Shown here piece after piece: positions 36,968-44,875 of a DNA stretch of 64,000 nucleotides (its first letter is position 1; every line of letters begins with the position of its first letter). Both the position numbers and the translations under genes were made by a program. Location of the stretch: the NCBI RefSeq assembly GCF_026015295.1, contig NZ_JAPDUW010000001.1:2651501-2715500 (forward strand). Direction: 5' to 3'. Below the pieces are notes generated by a model. That model was not told the DNA's origin. It did no database searches and saw only the letters and a program-made list of their open reading frames with translations. This DNA is from Segatella copri. GTDB taxonomy: Bacteria > Bacteroidota > Bacteroidia > Bacteroidales > Bacteroidaceae.

Positions 36968-37942
36968 ATGCTGAAAATAAGTATCTTAACCCCTATCTAT
37001 GGAGTAGAAAAATATATCGAACAGTGCGCCCGTTCACTGTTCGAGCAGTCGTATGCGTCTATCGAATACATCTTTGTAGATGACTGTACCCCCGATAAAA
37101 GCATCGGCATTCTGCAATCGCTCCTGAAAGAATATCCTGAAAGAGCACAACAGGTACGCATCATCCACCACGACAGAAACCGAGGCGTGGGAGCTGCAAG
37201 ACAGACGGCACTGATGGCGGCTACAGGCGATTATCTTTTATTTGCCGATAGCGATGACATGCTGCCGAAAGATGCAGTTGAGAAGCTGGCAGGAAAAGCA
37301 GATAGTAGCCATGCCGACCTGATTGATGGCGGCTACCGGGAGTGGTGCGATGAAAAGGCAGGCAGACTCCAGAAACCTTTTGATGTTTCTGATGAGAAAC
37401 TGCTCAAACTGCTTGTCTGCCAGAACATCATCACCAATCGTCTGTGGGGAAGAATCTACAAGCGTTCGCTCATCATAGAACACAGGATATTCTTTGAAGA
37501 GGGCATCAACTATGCGGAAGATCTTTTCTGGAATGCCCAGTTCATGTTCTACGGCAAAAAGGTGAACATTGATGATGCAGTATATTACTACCGCACCGAC
37601 AATGAGAATTCCTACAATCACAACATCTCTGAAAAGAATCTTCTGTCATACTTCAAATCAACCCGCCGACTCATCGATTTCTTCGAGCAGAACGATAAGA
37701 AGCATCAGTACCTCAGAGCCACAGAGATAGGCATCGTCAATGCCTACCGCTGGGCGGCAAACGCTCATGTAGCCTTCGAAAAGGTGGATCAGACGCTCGA
37801 CTACAAGCCTAAGAGCTGCCTCATCCGACTCATCATCAAACTCATCAAAAAGGGGGTACCTGTCAAGAGGGTGAATCTTATCTACCTCGCTTACAGAAGG
37901 CTATACACTCTTCTAATATCTGCACCTTCAGCAGTTTCATGA
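36968..37942 (+). CDS. Family 2 glycosyltransferase
   Basis: 324 residues. GT-A fold with ISILTPIYGVEKYIEQCARSLFEQSYASIEYIFVDD (residues 4-39) and the metal/nucleotide motif ADSDD at 93-97; W/Y-rich acceptor domain follows. Adds a sugar to the surface glycan in the cytoplasm. Its last 65 bp overlap the convergent flippase gene, so the two C-termini share DNA. Confidence 0.92.
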   Translation: MLKISILTPIYGVEKYIEQCARSLFEQSYASIEYIFVDDCTPDKSIGILQSLLKEYPERAQQVRIIHHDRNRGVGAARQTALMAATGDYLLFADSDDMLPKDAVEKLAGKADSSHADLIDGGYREWCDEKAGRLQKPFDVSDEKLLKLLVCQNIITNRLWGRIYKRSLIIEHRIFFEEGINYAEDLFWNAQFMFYGKKVNIDDAVYYYRTDNENSYNHNISEKNLLSYFKSTRRLIDFFEQNDKKHQYLRATEIGIVNAYRWAANAHVAFEKVDQTLDYKPKSCLIRLIIKLIKKGVPVKRVNLIYLAYRRLYTLLISAPSAVS

Positions 37943-39314
37943 TACAGAAGTAGATGGTGGCTGAAACCAGCAGACGAACCAGCAGCAGGAGATAGATGTT
38001 CTGCAGGCTGCGGGTCATGAAATAGGTAACTACCATCGTAGCTGCCGCACAGAGCATGAATGGCAGTATATCCTTTGCCACATCCAGGAACCGCAATCCG
38101 GCAACACGCTTCATCATCCACTGCCAGACCAGAAGCCAGGCGATGATAAACACGGTATAGGCTATCACCATGGTCTGGATGCCATATTGATGACAGAACA
38201 ATACCAAGGCGAGCAAACCCACTACCTGACCGATGTTGCACCACATATACACATCAGAACGCCCCTTGCTGATGGCAAGGTTCTGATAGAGCGTATAAAT
38301 CGGCATAAAGGCACCGCTCACACAGAGAATCTGCAACAGCGGCACACTGGCAATCCATTTCTCATGAATCGTAATCAGGATGAATTCGCGTGATACCAAA
38401 GTCAAGCCGAACATCAAAGGGAAAGAAAGGAATGCCGTAAAACGGAGCATTTTTCTAAACACCAGCAACTCGCGGTTCTTATCGTCCTGGATAGAAGCCA
38501 AGACGGGCTGAGCTATCTGTCCCACCGTATTGGCAACAAACGAATTAGCCTTGGTGTCCCAGTTGTATGCCTGACTATAGTTACCCACATCATTAATCGG
38601 ATAGAACCTGCCGAAGACAAAGGTCAACACATTGTTGCTCACCGTATTGATAATGTTGGTAACCAGAAGTTTCACGCTGAATCCGAACATCTTCCTCACC
38701 GGTCCGAAATCGATATGAAAGTTCGGGCGCCATCCCGTATAATAATATCTTCCTATATTCAGCACGAGGATAAAGATAACCTGCTGCCAGGCAAGACTCC
38801 AGTAAGCCATGCCGTTGAATGCCAGTACCAGTCCCACGACATTCGAACTGATCAGAGCCATGAAATTAACGATGGTAATCTCCTTGTTCATCATGTTCTT
38901 CATCATATATCCGTTTTGGGCGATGCCAAACGAAGAGATGAAGAAACTCAGGAACACGAAGCGCGACAGGGAGGTGAGACAAGGCTGATGGAAGAAATCA
39001 GCTATCAGCGGCGCACAGAAAAAGAGCACCACATACATGGTAAGACTCACCAGGACATTAAACCAGAACACCGAGTTATAATCGTTGTCGGTGGGTTTCC
39101 TAATATTCACCAGTGCCTGGGTAAACCCGCTACTCTGCAGATTGCCCGCTATCAGGGTGAATATGGTGAGGATGCCGATGATACCATAATCGGCTGGCGA
39201 CAACAAGCGCGCCAAGAAGATGCCAAAGAGGATATTGAGTACCTGGGTAGAGCCACTGTTCATCGCTCCCCAGAACAATCCCTTGGCGGTTTTTTCCTTT
39301 AATGATTCTGCCAT
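37878..39314 (-). CDS. Lipopolysaccharide/O-antigen flippase (PST/Wzx-like)
   Basis: 478 residues, about 12-14 membrane helices. The start SLKEKTAKGLFWGAMNSGSTQVLNILFGIFLARLLSPADYGIIGI is typical of the polysaccharide transporter (MOP) family that flips undecaprenyl-linked repeat units. RPTDNDY-like loop (RKPTDNDYNSVFW) and later FPLMFGLTLVSREFI fit. It has a promoter that overlaps the divergent licD-like promoter. Confidence 0.92.
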   Translation of the reverse strand: MAESLKEKTAKGLFWGAMNSGSTQVLNILFGIFLARLLSPADYGIIGILTIFTLIAGNLQSSGFTQALVNIRKPTDNDYNSVFWFNVLVSLTMYVVLFFCAPLIADFFHQPCLTSLSRFVFLSFFISSFGIAQNGYMMKNMMNKEITIVNFMALISSNVVGLVLAFNGMAYWSLAWQQVIFILVLNIGRYYYTGWRPNFHIDFGPVRKMFGFSVKLLVTNIINTVSNNVLTFVFGRFYPINDVGNYSQAYNWDTKANSFVANTVGQIAQPVLASIQDDKNRELLVFRKMLRFTAFLSFPLMFGLTLVSREFILITIHEKWIASVPLLQILCVSGAFMPIYTLYQNLAISKGRSDVYMWCNIGQVVGLLALVLFCHQYGIQTMVIAYTVFIIAWLLVWQWMMKRVAGLRFLDVAKDILPFMLCAAATMVVTYFMTRSLQNIYLLLLVRLLVSATIYFCIMKLLKVQILEECIAFCKRGR

Positions 39315-39365
39315 CGTTTCTATCTGATAAATATGGAATATTACTTGTTTTTACTTTTTAGAATG

Positions 39366-39414
39366 CAAAAGTAGCATAAATAGTTTGAAGTTCAAAACTT
39401 TTTGCTTACTTTTG
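39366..39414. promoter_or_regulatory. Overlapping divergent promoters, flippase / LicD
   Basis: Plus: TTTG (39384-39387), 19-nt spacer, TACTTTTG (39407-39414). Minus: TACTTTTG (39366-39373), 19-nt spacer, TTTG (39393-39396). Both are exact, and the two -33 regions interleave. Confidence 0.8.
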
Positions 39415-39436
39415 CAGCCGTAAAACAGAAAAAAGT

Positions 39437-40306
39437 ATGGATATTAAGAACATCAAGAAGGAATGGAACGCCACAATACTCGATATATTGAAGGCTTTCA
39501 TCGAAATCTGCAACAAGTATCACCTCAGATATTACTGTTGTGCCGGCACCGCCATCGGAGCCGCCCGTCACCACGGAATGATTCCCTGGGACGATGACAT
39601 CGACGTACTGATGCCACGCCCCGACTACGACCGTCTGCTCGAAATCGCCAAGCATGAAGACTTTGGCAAATACGAGGTAATAACTCCCTACAACAACGAG
39701 TCATACCCTCTGTATTTCTCCAAACTCGTGAATCGCGAAACCACCCTTATCGAGGAGAAGGAGCGTCCCTGCATCATCGGTCTTTACGTAGATATCTTCC
39801 CTCTTGATGCCACCGACGATGACCTGGAAACGGCAAAGGCGCTGTATCGCAAATACTCGAAGACCATCAACCGTCTGAATGCCGTAACCACCCACAATAC
39901 TTTCTTTGAGTACATCTCCCTGCTCCTGCACAAGGAAACCTGGGGCCGCTTTGCCATCAAGACGCTCGCCTTCTTCTGCCGCAGCAAGATGCGCCACCGC
40001 CTCATCCAGCAGATGGACGAGATGAGTCACCGGTATGACTTCGATAAGGCGAAGAACGTATTGGTGAATACGGGTTCCTACCACTATAAGGAGATTTTCC
40101 CGAAGGAATGGCTCGGCAAGGGCAAGGAATTCCCGTTCGAGGATACCACCGTCTTGCTGCCGGAGCAGGCTGATACCTATCTGCGCCACTTCTTTGGCGA
40201 CTATATGAAGTTTCCACCCGTAGAACAGAGAGTAGAGAAACACCTTCGCTACTATCTGAACATGGAAAAGCGGGAAACATGGGATGAGATTAAAAGAAAG
40301 CTTTAG
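39437..40306 (+). CDS. LicD family phosphotransferase
   Basis: 289 residues. LicD proteins transfer phosphocholine or related phospho-alditol groups from a CDP donor to surface glycans. The core motif CCAGTAIGAARHHGMIPWDDDIDVLMPR (DDDID at residues 52-56) and YVDIFPLD are complete. A CDP donor could be supplied by the IspD-like cytidylyltransferase at 41387. Its end overlaps the convergent epimerase gene by 4 bp. Confidence 0.9.
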   Translation: MDIKNIKKEWNATILDILKAFIEICNKYHLRYYCCAGTAIGAARHHGMIPWDDDIDVLMPRPDYDRLLEIAKHEDFGKYEVITPYNNESYPLYFSKLVNRETTLIEEKERPCIIGLYVDIFPLDATDDDLETAKALYRKYSKTINRLNAVTTHNTFFEYISLLLHKETWGRFAIKTLAFFCRSKMRHRLIQQMDEMSHRYDFDKAKNVLVNTGSYHYKEIFPKEWLGKGKEFPFEDTTVLLPEQADTYLRHFFGDYMKFPPVEQRVEKHLRYYLNMEKRETWDEIKRKL

Positions 40307-41379
40307 CCTTCCCTCACTTCCTGCAAGGAATGTTCGAAACCTTCTTCTACATCAAAGAGCGGTTTCCAGCCTAAAGCCTTGAGCTTATCCGTACTGAAGG
40401 TTGCCTTGGTGATAGGCGTGGTATTGCCCTGCTGCGCATCCGCCTCAGGAATATCAAACACCACCTTTCTATCCGCTTTCCTGGCTATCAGCTCTGCCAG
40501 TTGGCGGATGGAGATATTCGATTCTGAATGAGCCACATTATAGGCATTTGCCCTCTCGCCATCCAGCAGGAGGCGCAAGATGGCATGGGCGGCATCTACC
40601 ACATAAAGCCAGGAGCGGAAAGCCTCACCCTTACTCTTCAGGACGATATCCTCACCCTTCAGAACATTGCGGATAAACTGGGCATACACCCTATTGTCAC
40701 TCTCCGTAAAGCCCGGACCGTAGGTATGACTCAGCCTGGCTATCACCACATCGGCATCATACTCTGCTCCGTATGCCATGCAGAGCGTTTCGGCAGCACG
40801 TTTGGAAGATGGATAGCAGGCACGCACCGATGCACAATCCACATAGCCGCTGCTCTTCTCGGTAAATTCAGAGCTATCGCCCTCGCCATAGATTTCACCC
40901 GAAGAGATATAAACCATGCGCTGCATGCGGTGACTCAATCCATATTCCAGCAGGTTGGATACGCCGTTGATGTTCGCCTTCATCACCTCTACAGGGTTCT
41001 GCTTAAAGAAGTTAGGACTCGCATTGCTGGCTGCATCGATGATGTAATCAGCGCCCTCAGCCAACTCATTATAGACTGGTTCCCCTATCATCCTGTCCAT
41101 GCTCTTGATGACAGGCTGGGTAACGTCTATCTCTGCAAAGAAGAAAGATTCATCCTCCCAATAGGCAGCAAACTTCTGTCGGGCACGTTCCTTGTTTCTT
41201 CCGGCTGCTATCACCTTGTAGCACCGGGCAGGATTCTGCATCAGCACATCAACCACACAGCCTCCTACCAATCCTGTAGCACCAGCCACAAGAATGGTTT
41301 TGCCATGCAGACGCCCCAATTCCAAACCTTCCCGGAAAAGGCGCGCAATATCTTCCTTATATGGTGAATTTCCTATCAT
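40303..41379 (-). CDS. NAD-dependent epimerase/dehydratase (extended SDR)
   Basis: 358 residues. Rossmann motif VAGATGLVGG near residue 32, an IDAASNASPNFF segment, and SSGEIYGEG with YPSSKRAAETL giving the YxxxK-type catalytic pair in modified form (Y-P-S-S-K). Acts on a nucleotide sugar or nucleotide alditol. It lies 7 bp after the IspD-like gene, in the same run as the hexapeptide transferase, so it probably makes or modifies the CDP-linked precursor used by LicD. The exact substrate is unknown. Confidence 0.87.
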   Translation of the reverse strand: MIGNSPYKEDIARLFREGLELGRLHGKTILVAGATGLVGGCVVDVLMQNPARCYKVIAAGRNKERARQKFAAYWEDESFFFAEIDVTQPVIKSMDRMIGEPVYNELAEGADYIIDAASNASPNFFKQNPVEVMKANINGVSNLLEYGLSHRMQRMVYISSGEIYGEGDSSEFTEKSSGYVDCASVRACYPSSKRAAETLCMAYGAEYDADVVIARLSHTYGPGFTESDNRVYAQFIRNVLKGEDIVLKSKGEAFRSWLYVVDAAHAILRLLLDGERANAYNVAHSESNISIRQLAELIARKADRKVVFDIPEADAQQGNTTPITKATFSTDKLKALGWKPLFDVEEGFEHSLQEVREG

Positions 41380-41386
41380 AACATGT

Positions 41387-42103
41387 TTATTTTAACCAAG
41401 CCTCAGGCTGAACCTTCATCAGTGCCTTCAGTATCTCCAGATCCTCAACGGTGGTTATCTTGATGTTCTTCTCTGAACCAGGCACGATATGCATCTGTCT
41501 GCCTCCCAGTTCTGCCATCAGGGTACAGGATGCCACCGAATTGGCGATGCCCTTCTCCTTAGCCTCTTCGTGGGCTGCTATCAGATTGCCCAAACGGAAG
41601 GTCTGGGGTGTCTGGGTACGAATCAGCTTGTCGCGCGGAATACTGGTGTTGGTCGTGAAACCATCTTCGCTCTCCAGGATAGCCTCTCTACATTTGATAC
41701 CCGTAATGGCATAGCCATACTTCTGGCAGATGGCAATATTGGATGAGATGATGTCTTGCGACAAGAGTGGGCGCACGGCATCATGCACCAGCACCAGGTC
41801 GTCATCACCGCACCCCGCCTCTTTCAAGCCATAGATACCATTGTGAATCGACTCCTGACCATTGCTTCCGCCAGGGAATATCCATTTCAGCTTGGTAATG
41901 CAGAACTGGTTGGCATACGACTGCAGTACCGTTTCCCAACCTGCCAGACATACCACAGCAATACCCTGAATATCAGGATGCTTCTGAAAAGCCATCATCG
42001 TATGGATGATGATAGGACAGTTGTCTACATGCATAAACTGCTTTGGGATGTCCTGTCCCATTCTATTGCCAGAACCTCCGGCTATGATCAATGCATAGTT
42101 CAT
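41387..42103 (-). CDS. IspD/TarI-like cytidylyltransferase (second copy)
   Basis: 238 residues. The CTP loop AGGSGNRMG is at residues 8-16, with VHDAVRPLLS, RTQTPQTF and NIKITTVEDL as in IspD and in the CDP-ribitol synthase TarI. Location between an SDR enzyme and LicD, and divergence from the ispD at 9324, favour a role in making a CDP-alditol for surface-glycan decoration over isoprenoid synthesis. That assignment is inferred from context. Confidence 0.85.
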   Translation of the reverse strand: MNYALIIAGGSGNRMGQDIPKQFMHVDNCPIIIHTMMAFQKHPDIQGIAVVCLAGWETVLQSYANQFCITKLKWIFPGGSNGQESIHNGIYGLKEAGCGDDDLVLVHDAVRPLLSQDIISSNIAICQKYGYAITGIKCREAILESEDGFTTNTSIPRDKLIRTQTPQTFRLGNLIAAHEEAKEKGIANSVASCTLMAELGGRQMHIVPGSEKNIKITTVEDLEILKALMKVQPEAWLK

Positions 42104-42123
42104 ATTCTCTATCTTTAAATTGA

Positions 42124-42672
42124 TTATTTCTGAATGATTCTCCCCGGATTCCCTACCACGGTAGCCCCGTCGGGAATATCCTGGAATACCACGGCACCGG
42201 CGCCTATCGTCACGTGGTTGCCGATATGGATGCCGCCGAAGACCGTGGCGCCGGTATAAATCTTCACGTCATTTCCGATGGTAGGTCTGCCGCCCTTGCC
42301 GTTGCCCAGCGTCACCATCTGCAGACAGTAGAAGTCATCACCTATGCTTTCTGCGTTGAGATAGGTGGCATAGCTGTGCTCCAGATGCGCACCCTTCCCG
42401 ATATGCGGACACCAGATGGTCATCGTACGCTCGGGAGGCAACAGCCAGCTGATGAAAACCGAACGGTATTCGCCCAGGCGGTAATAAAACAGATTGCGGA
42501 AACTCCTTTCGCGGGTGCATGCCTTAATCAGGTTGAGCACCGTAGGCTTCCTGTCCTGCACCTTCAGCAGGTCGGCATCTATCTCCTTCTTATGGAGCAG
42601 ATACAGAGCGATATGCGGCAACATGCGCACCGCCGAAGCTGACAATATGATGGTTTGTACTATCGGATTCAT
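42124..42672 (-). CDS. Serine-acetyltransferase-like hexapeptide (left-handed beta helix) transferase
   Basis: 182 residues. The C-terminal half is a hexapeptide-repeat helix (IGKGAHLEHSY, IGDDFYCLQMVTLGNGKGGRPTIGNDVKIYTGATVFGGIHIGNHVTIGAGAVV) ending GNPGRIIQK. The N-terminal half has the SRNLFYYRLG-like segment of polysaccharide O-acetyltransferases. Likely acetylates a sugar precursor. First gene of the short minus-strand run with the IspD-like and SDR genes. Confidence 0.87.
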   Translation of the reverse strand: MNPIVQTIILSASAVRMLPHIALYLLHKKEIDADLLKVQDRKPTVLNLIKACTRERSFRNLFYYRLGEYRSVFISWLLPPERTMTIWCPHIGKGAHLEHSYATYLNAESIGDDFYCLQMVTLGNGKGGRPTIGNDVKIYTGATVFGGIHIGNHVTIGAGAVVFQDIPDGATVVGNPGRIIQK

Positions 42673-42852
42673 GACTCTAAATCTTATTTTTATCTTTGCA
42701 AAGATACAAAAAATAAAGCAACTAGCATGCTTTTATCCGAAAACAATTGTTCTTTTCACTAAAAATAAGATAATAGAACAGGGTTTGTAGAATTTTAGTC
42801 GGTTTTATTGCTAAATAATGTGAATTAAATAGCTTTCCATACAACTTTTCCG

Positions 42853-42860
42853 TACCTTTG
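42853..42860 (+). promoter_or_regulatory. -7 box upstream of the sigma-54 activator gene
   Basis: TACCTTTG matches TAnnTTTG; no clear TTTG is seen at -33. The region 42673-42852 otherwise holds only AT-rich spacer. Confidence 0.45.
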
Positions 42861-42909
42861 CACAAAGTTATATATAACGATATTTTAGAAGAGGATAAAA
42901 CAGAACATT

Positions 42910-44283
42910 ATGAAGAGGATATTGATTGTTGAAGACGATTTGGCATTCGGAACCATGATACAGACTTGGCTCAAAAAGAAAGGATTCAATGTAGAAAGGG
43001 TAACATCTGTAGGCGCTGCCATCAAAGCGATGGGAGCCGGCGATGCATTCCATCTGGTTCTTTCCGACTTGCGCCTGCCCGACCATGACGGACTGGTATT
43101 GCTCCAGCATATCAGAAAGTCCGATGCCCACCTGCCTTTTATCGTAATGACTAGCTATGCAGAGGTTCAGAATGCTGTATGTGCCATGAAATCGGGTGCT
43201 ACCGATTACGTGGCTAAACCTTTCCATCCCGAAATCCTCTTAGAGAAAATCCGTGAGGCTATCCAGTCGGCTGCTTCTGCGGTTTCAGCCCCTCAGCGTG
43301 CAGAATCTGCCGCCAGGCAGGATGCGCCCCAAGAAGAACAGCAGGGCGCTACGGAGGTGCCTAGATATATAAAAGGTGAAAGCGAGGCTTCCAAGCAGCT
43401 CTACGAGTTCGTTTCGCTCGTTGCCCCAACCCCGATGTCAGTGCTCATTCTCGGAGCCAGCGGCACCGGAAAGGAATATGTGGCGCGCAGCATCCACGAA
43501 CAGAGTCTGCGCAAGGACAAGCCTTTCTATGCCATCGACTGCGGCGCTATTCCTAAGGAGGTGGCAGCATCTGAATTCTTCGGATATAAGAAGGGTGCCT
43601 TTACCGGAGCCGAACAGGATAAGAAGGGCGCCTTCGAGATAGCTAACGGCGGAACGGTTTTCCTCGATGAAATGGGAAACCTCAACTACGAAGTACAGGT
43701 ACAGCTTCTCAGAGCCTTGCAGGAGAGGAAAATCCGTCCGCTGGGCAGCACGCAGGAGATTGATGTGGATATCCGACTCATCTGTGCCACCAACGAGAAT
43801 CTGGCGCAGGCAGTAGCCGAAGGCAAGTTCAGAGAGGACCTCTATCACCGCATCAACGAGTTTACCATCTACATGCCTGCCCTCAAGGACAGAGGTGCCG
43901 ACATCTTCCTCTTTGCCAACCTCTTTATCAAGCACGCCAACCAGGAACTGGGCAAGAATGTGCTCGGACTGGATGCCAAAGCCTCCGAAATCATCGCCTC
44001 ATACAACTGGCCGGGCAACCTGCGCGAACTGAACAATGTGATGAAGCGCGCCACCCTGCTCGCCCGTGGCAAGTATATCGGTGCCCAGGAACTGGAGAAG
44101 ACGATGGCACAGACCTCCCCAGCCCGACCTATCAATATGCAGCTGCACAGCGAACAGTCGGAACAGGAAAGCATCGCCGCTGCCCTGAGAGCCACCCACG
44201 GCAACAAGAGCAAGGCTGCCCAACTGCTTGCCATCGACCGCAAGACACTCTACAACAAAATGAAGAAATACGGCATGGAGTAA
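42910..44283 (+). CDS. NtrC-type sigma-54-dependent response regulator
   Basis: 457 residues. Receiver domain 1-118 with phospho-acceptor D53, T81 and K103; AAA+ domain about 150-385 with Walker A GASGTGKE at about 182-189 and the sigma-54 contact loop GAFTGA at 229-234; C-terminal Fis-type HTH (AAALRATHGNKSKAAQLLAIDRKTLYNKMKKY). It binds an enhancer and drives open-complex formation by RpoN polymerase. A near-consensus -24/-12 promoter lies 146 bp downstream, before the small exported peptide gene, and a hybrid histidine kinase follows. This is likely its target and its signal source. Confidence 0.95.
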   Translation: MKRILIVEDDLAFGTMIQTWLKKKGFNVERVTSVGAAIKAMGAGDAFHLVLSDLRLPDHDGLVLLQHIRKSDAHLPFIVMTSYAEVQNAVCAMKSGATDYVAKPFHPEILLEKIREAIQSAASAVSAPQRAESAARQDAPQEEQQGATEVPRYIKGESEASKQLYEFVSLVAPTPMSVLILGASGTGKEYVARSIHEQSLRKDKPFYAIDCGAIPKEVAASEFFGYKKGAFTGAEQDKKGAFEIANGGTVFLDEMGNLNYEVQVQLLRALQERKIRPLGSTQEIDVDIRLICATNENLAQAVAEGKFREDLYHRINEFTIYMPALKDRGADIFLFANLFIKHANQELGKNVLGLDAKASEIIASYNWPGNLRELNNVMKRATLLARGKYIGAQELEKTMAQTSPARPINMQLHSEQSEQESIAAALRATHGNKSKAAQLLAIDRKTLYNKMKKYGME

Positions 44284-44298
44284 ACATGCCACACCCCG

Positions 44299-44337
44299 AT
44301 TCCCCAATATATTCCACACTATATTGGGGAATTTTTC
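44299..44337. terminator. 13-bp inverted repeat: terminator or activator-binding enhancer
   Basis: ATTCCCCAATATA (44299-44311) pairs perfectly with TATATTGGGGAAT (44320-44332) over an 8-nt loop and is followed by TTTTTC. It can end the activator transcript. Its distance of about 100 bp from the sigma-54 promoter is also right for an NtrC-type enhancer, so it may do both. Confidence 0.65.
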
Positions 44338-44428
44338 TACACCTTTTCCCCACTTTCCCCACATCCCGTTTCTGGCACAAAATATCATCCACACTGATTA
44401 TCAGATACTTAACTAAATTCATCATTTT

Positions 44429-44445
44429 TTGGCACGCCTATTGTG
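44429..44445 (+). promoter_or_regulatory. Sigma-54 (-24/-12) promoter
   Basis: TTGGCACGCCTATTGTG: the -24 block TTGGCACG is exact; GG (44431-44432) is followed after 10 nt by GT (44443-44444) in TTGT, one base from the -12 TTGC. Transcription should begin near 44455, giving a leader of about 72 nt to the ATG at 44528. Confidence 0.8.
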
Positions 44446-44527
44446 ATATTATTTAGCGAACTCGCAAATGAGTTTCAGCAAGAGAATTAATAAACAATAA
44501 TATTCACAATTAAAAAACAAAAGAATT

Positions 44528-44713
44528 ATGAAAAAGTTAGTATTTGCAGTTATCGCAGCAGTAGCAATGGTATCAGTTAGCAATGTATTTGCAGGTAACA
44601 GAATGGTAAACGTTGCAGGTTCAGAACCAGTAGACACAGTAGCTCCAGCCGACACAACAGCAACACCTGCTGAGGCACCAGCTGCAACAGTGGATTCAAC
44701 CGTAGCAGAGTAA
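44528..44713 (+). CDS. Small exported Ala/Thr/Pro-rich peptide under sigma-54 control
   Basis: 61 residues. A strong signal peptide covers residues 1-22 (MKKLVFAVIAAVAMVSVSNVFA, then GNR). The mature part of about 39 residues is low-complexity and acidic: SEPVDTVAPADTTATPAEAP then ATVDSTVAE, with no Cys and only one Arg. It could be a secreted signal, a periplasmic stress peptide or an envelope spacer; no family is recognised. It has its own -24/-12 promoter and terminator and stands alone between the activator and the kinase genes. Confidence 0.8.
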   Translation: MKKLVFAVIAAVAMVSVSNVFAGNRMVNVAGSEPVDTVAPADTTATPAEAPAATVDSTVAE

Positions 44714-44754
44714 ATCCACCTTCAGAAAATAGTAATTACGCGTCGCTTTCAATG

Positions 44755-44799
44755 AAACAGGAGATAGATGACCAGATTTTGGCATTTATCTCCTGTTTT
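44755..44799 (+). terminator. Terminator after the small peptide gene
   Basis: AAACAGGAGATA (44755-44766) pairs with TATCTCCTGTTT (44787-44798) and is followed by T's. Confidence 0.75.
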
Positions 44800-44801
44800 C
44801 G

Positions 44802-44832
44802 TTGGTTTATATCGCATTTTTGATTAACTTTG
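44802..44832 (+). promoter_or_regulatory. Promoter for the hybrid kinase gene
   Basis: TTGG (44802-44805), 19-nt spacer, TAACTTTG (44825-44832). The kinase thus appears to be made from the housekeeping sigma, separately from the peptide. Confidence 0.55.
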
Positions 44833-44875
44833 CACGCAAATAGCAAAAAGACTCAAAACATTAAAAGATAAGAAG

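Noticed and set aside
44361..44390. A second TGGCAC sequence as sigma-54 promoter
   Set aside because: Only the -24 half is present; nothing like TTGC occurs at the required distance.
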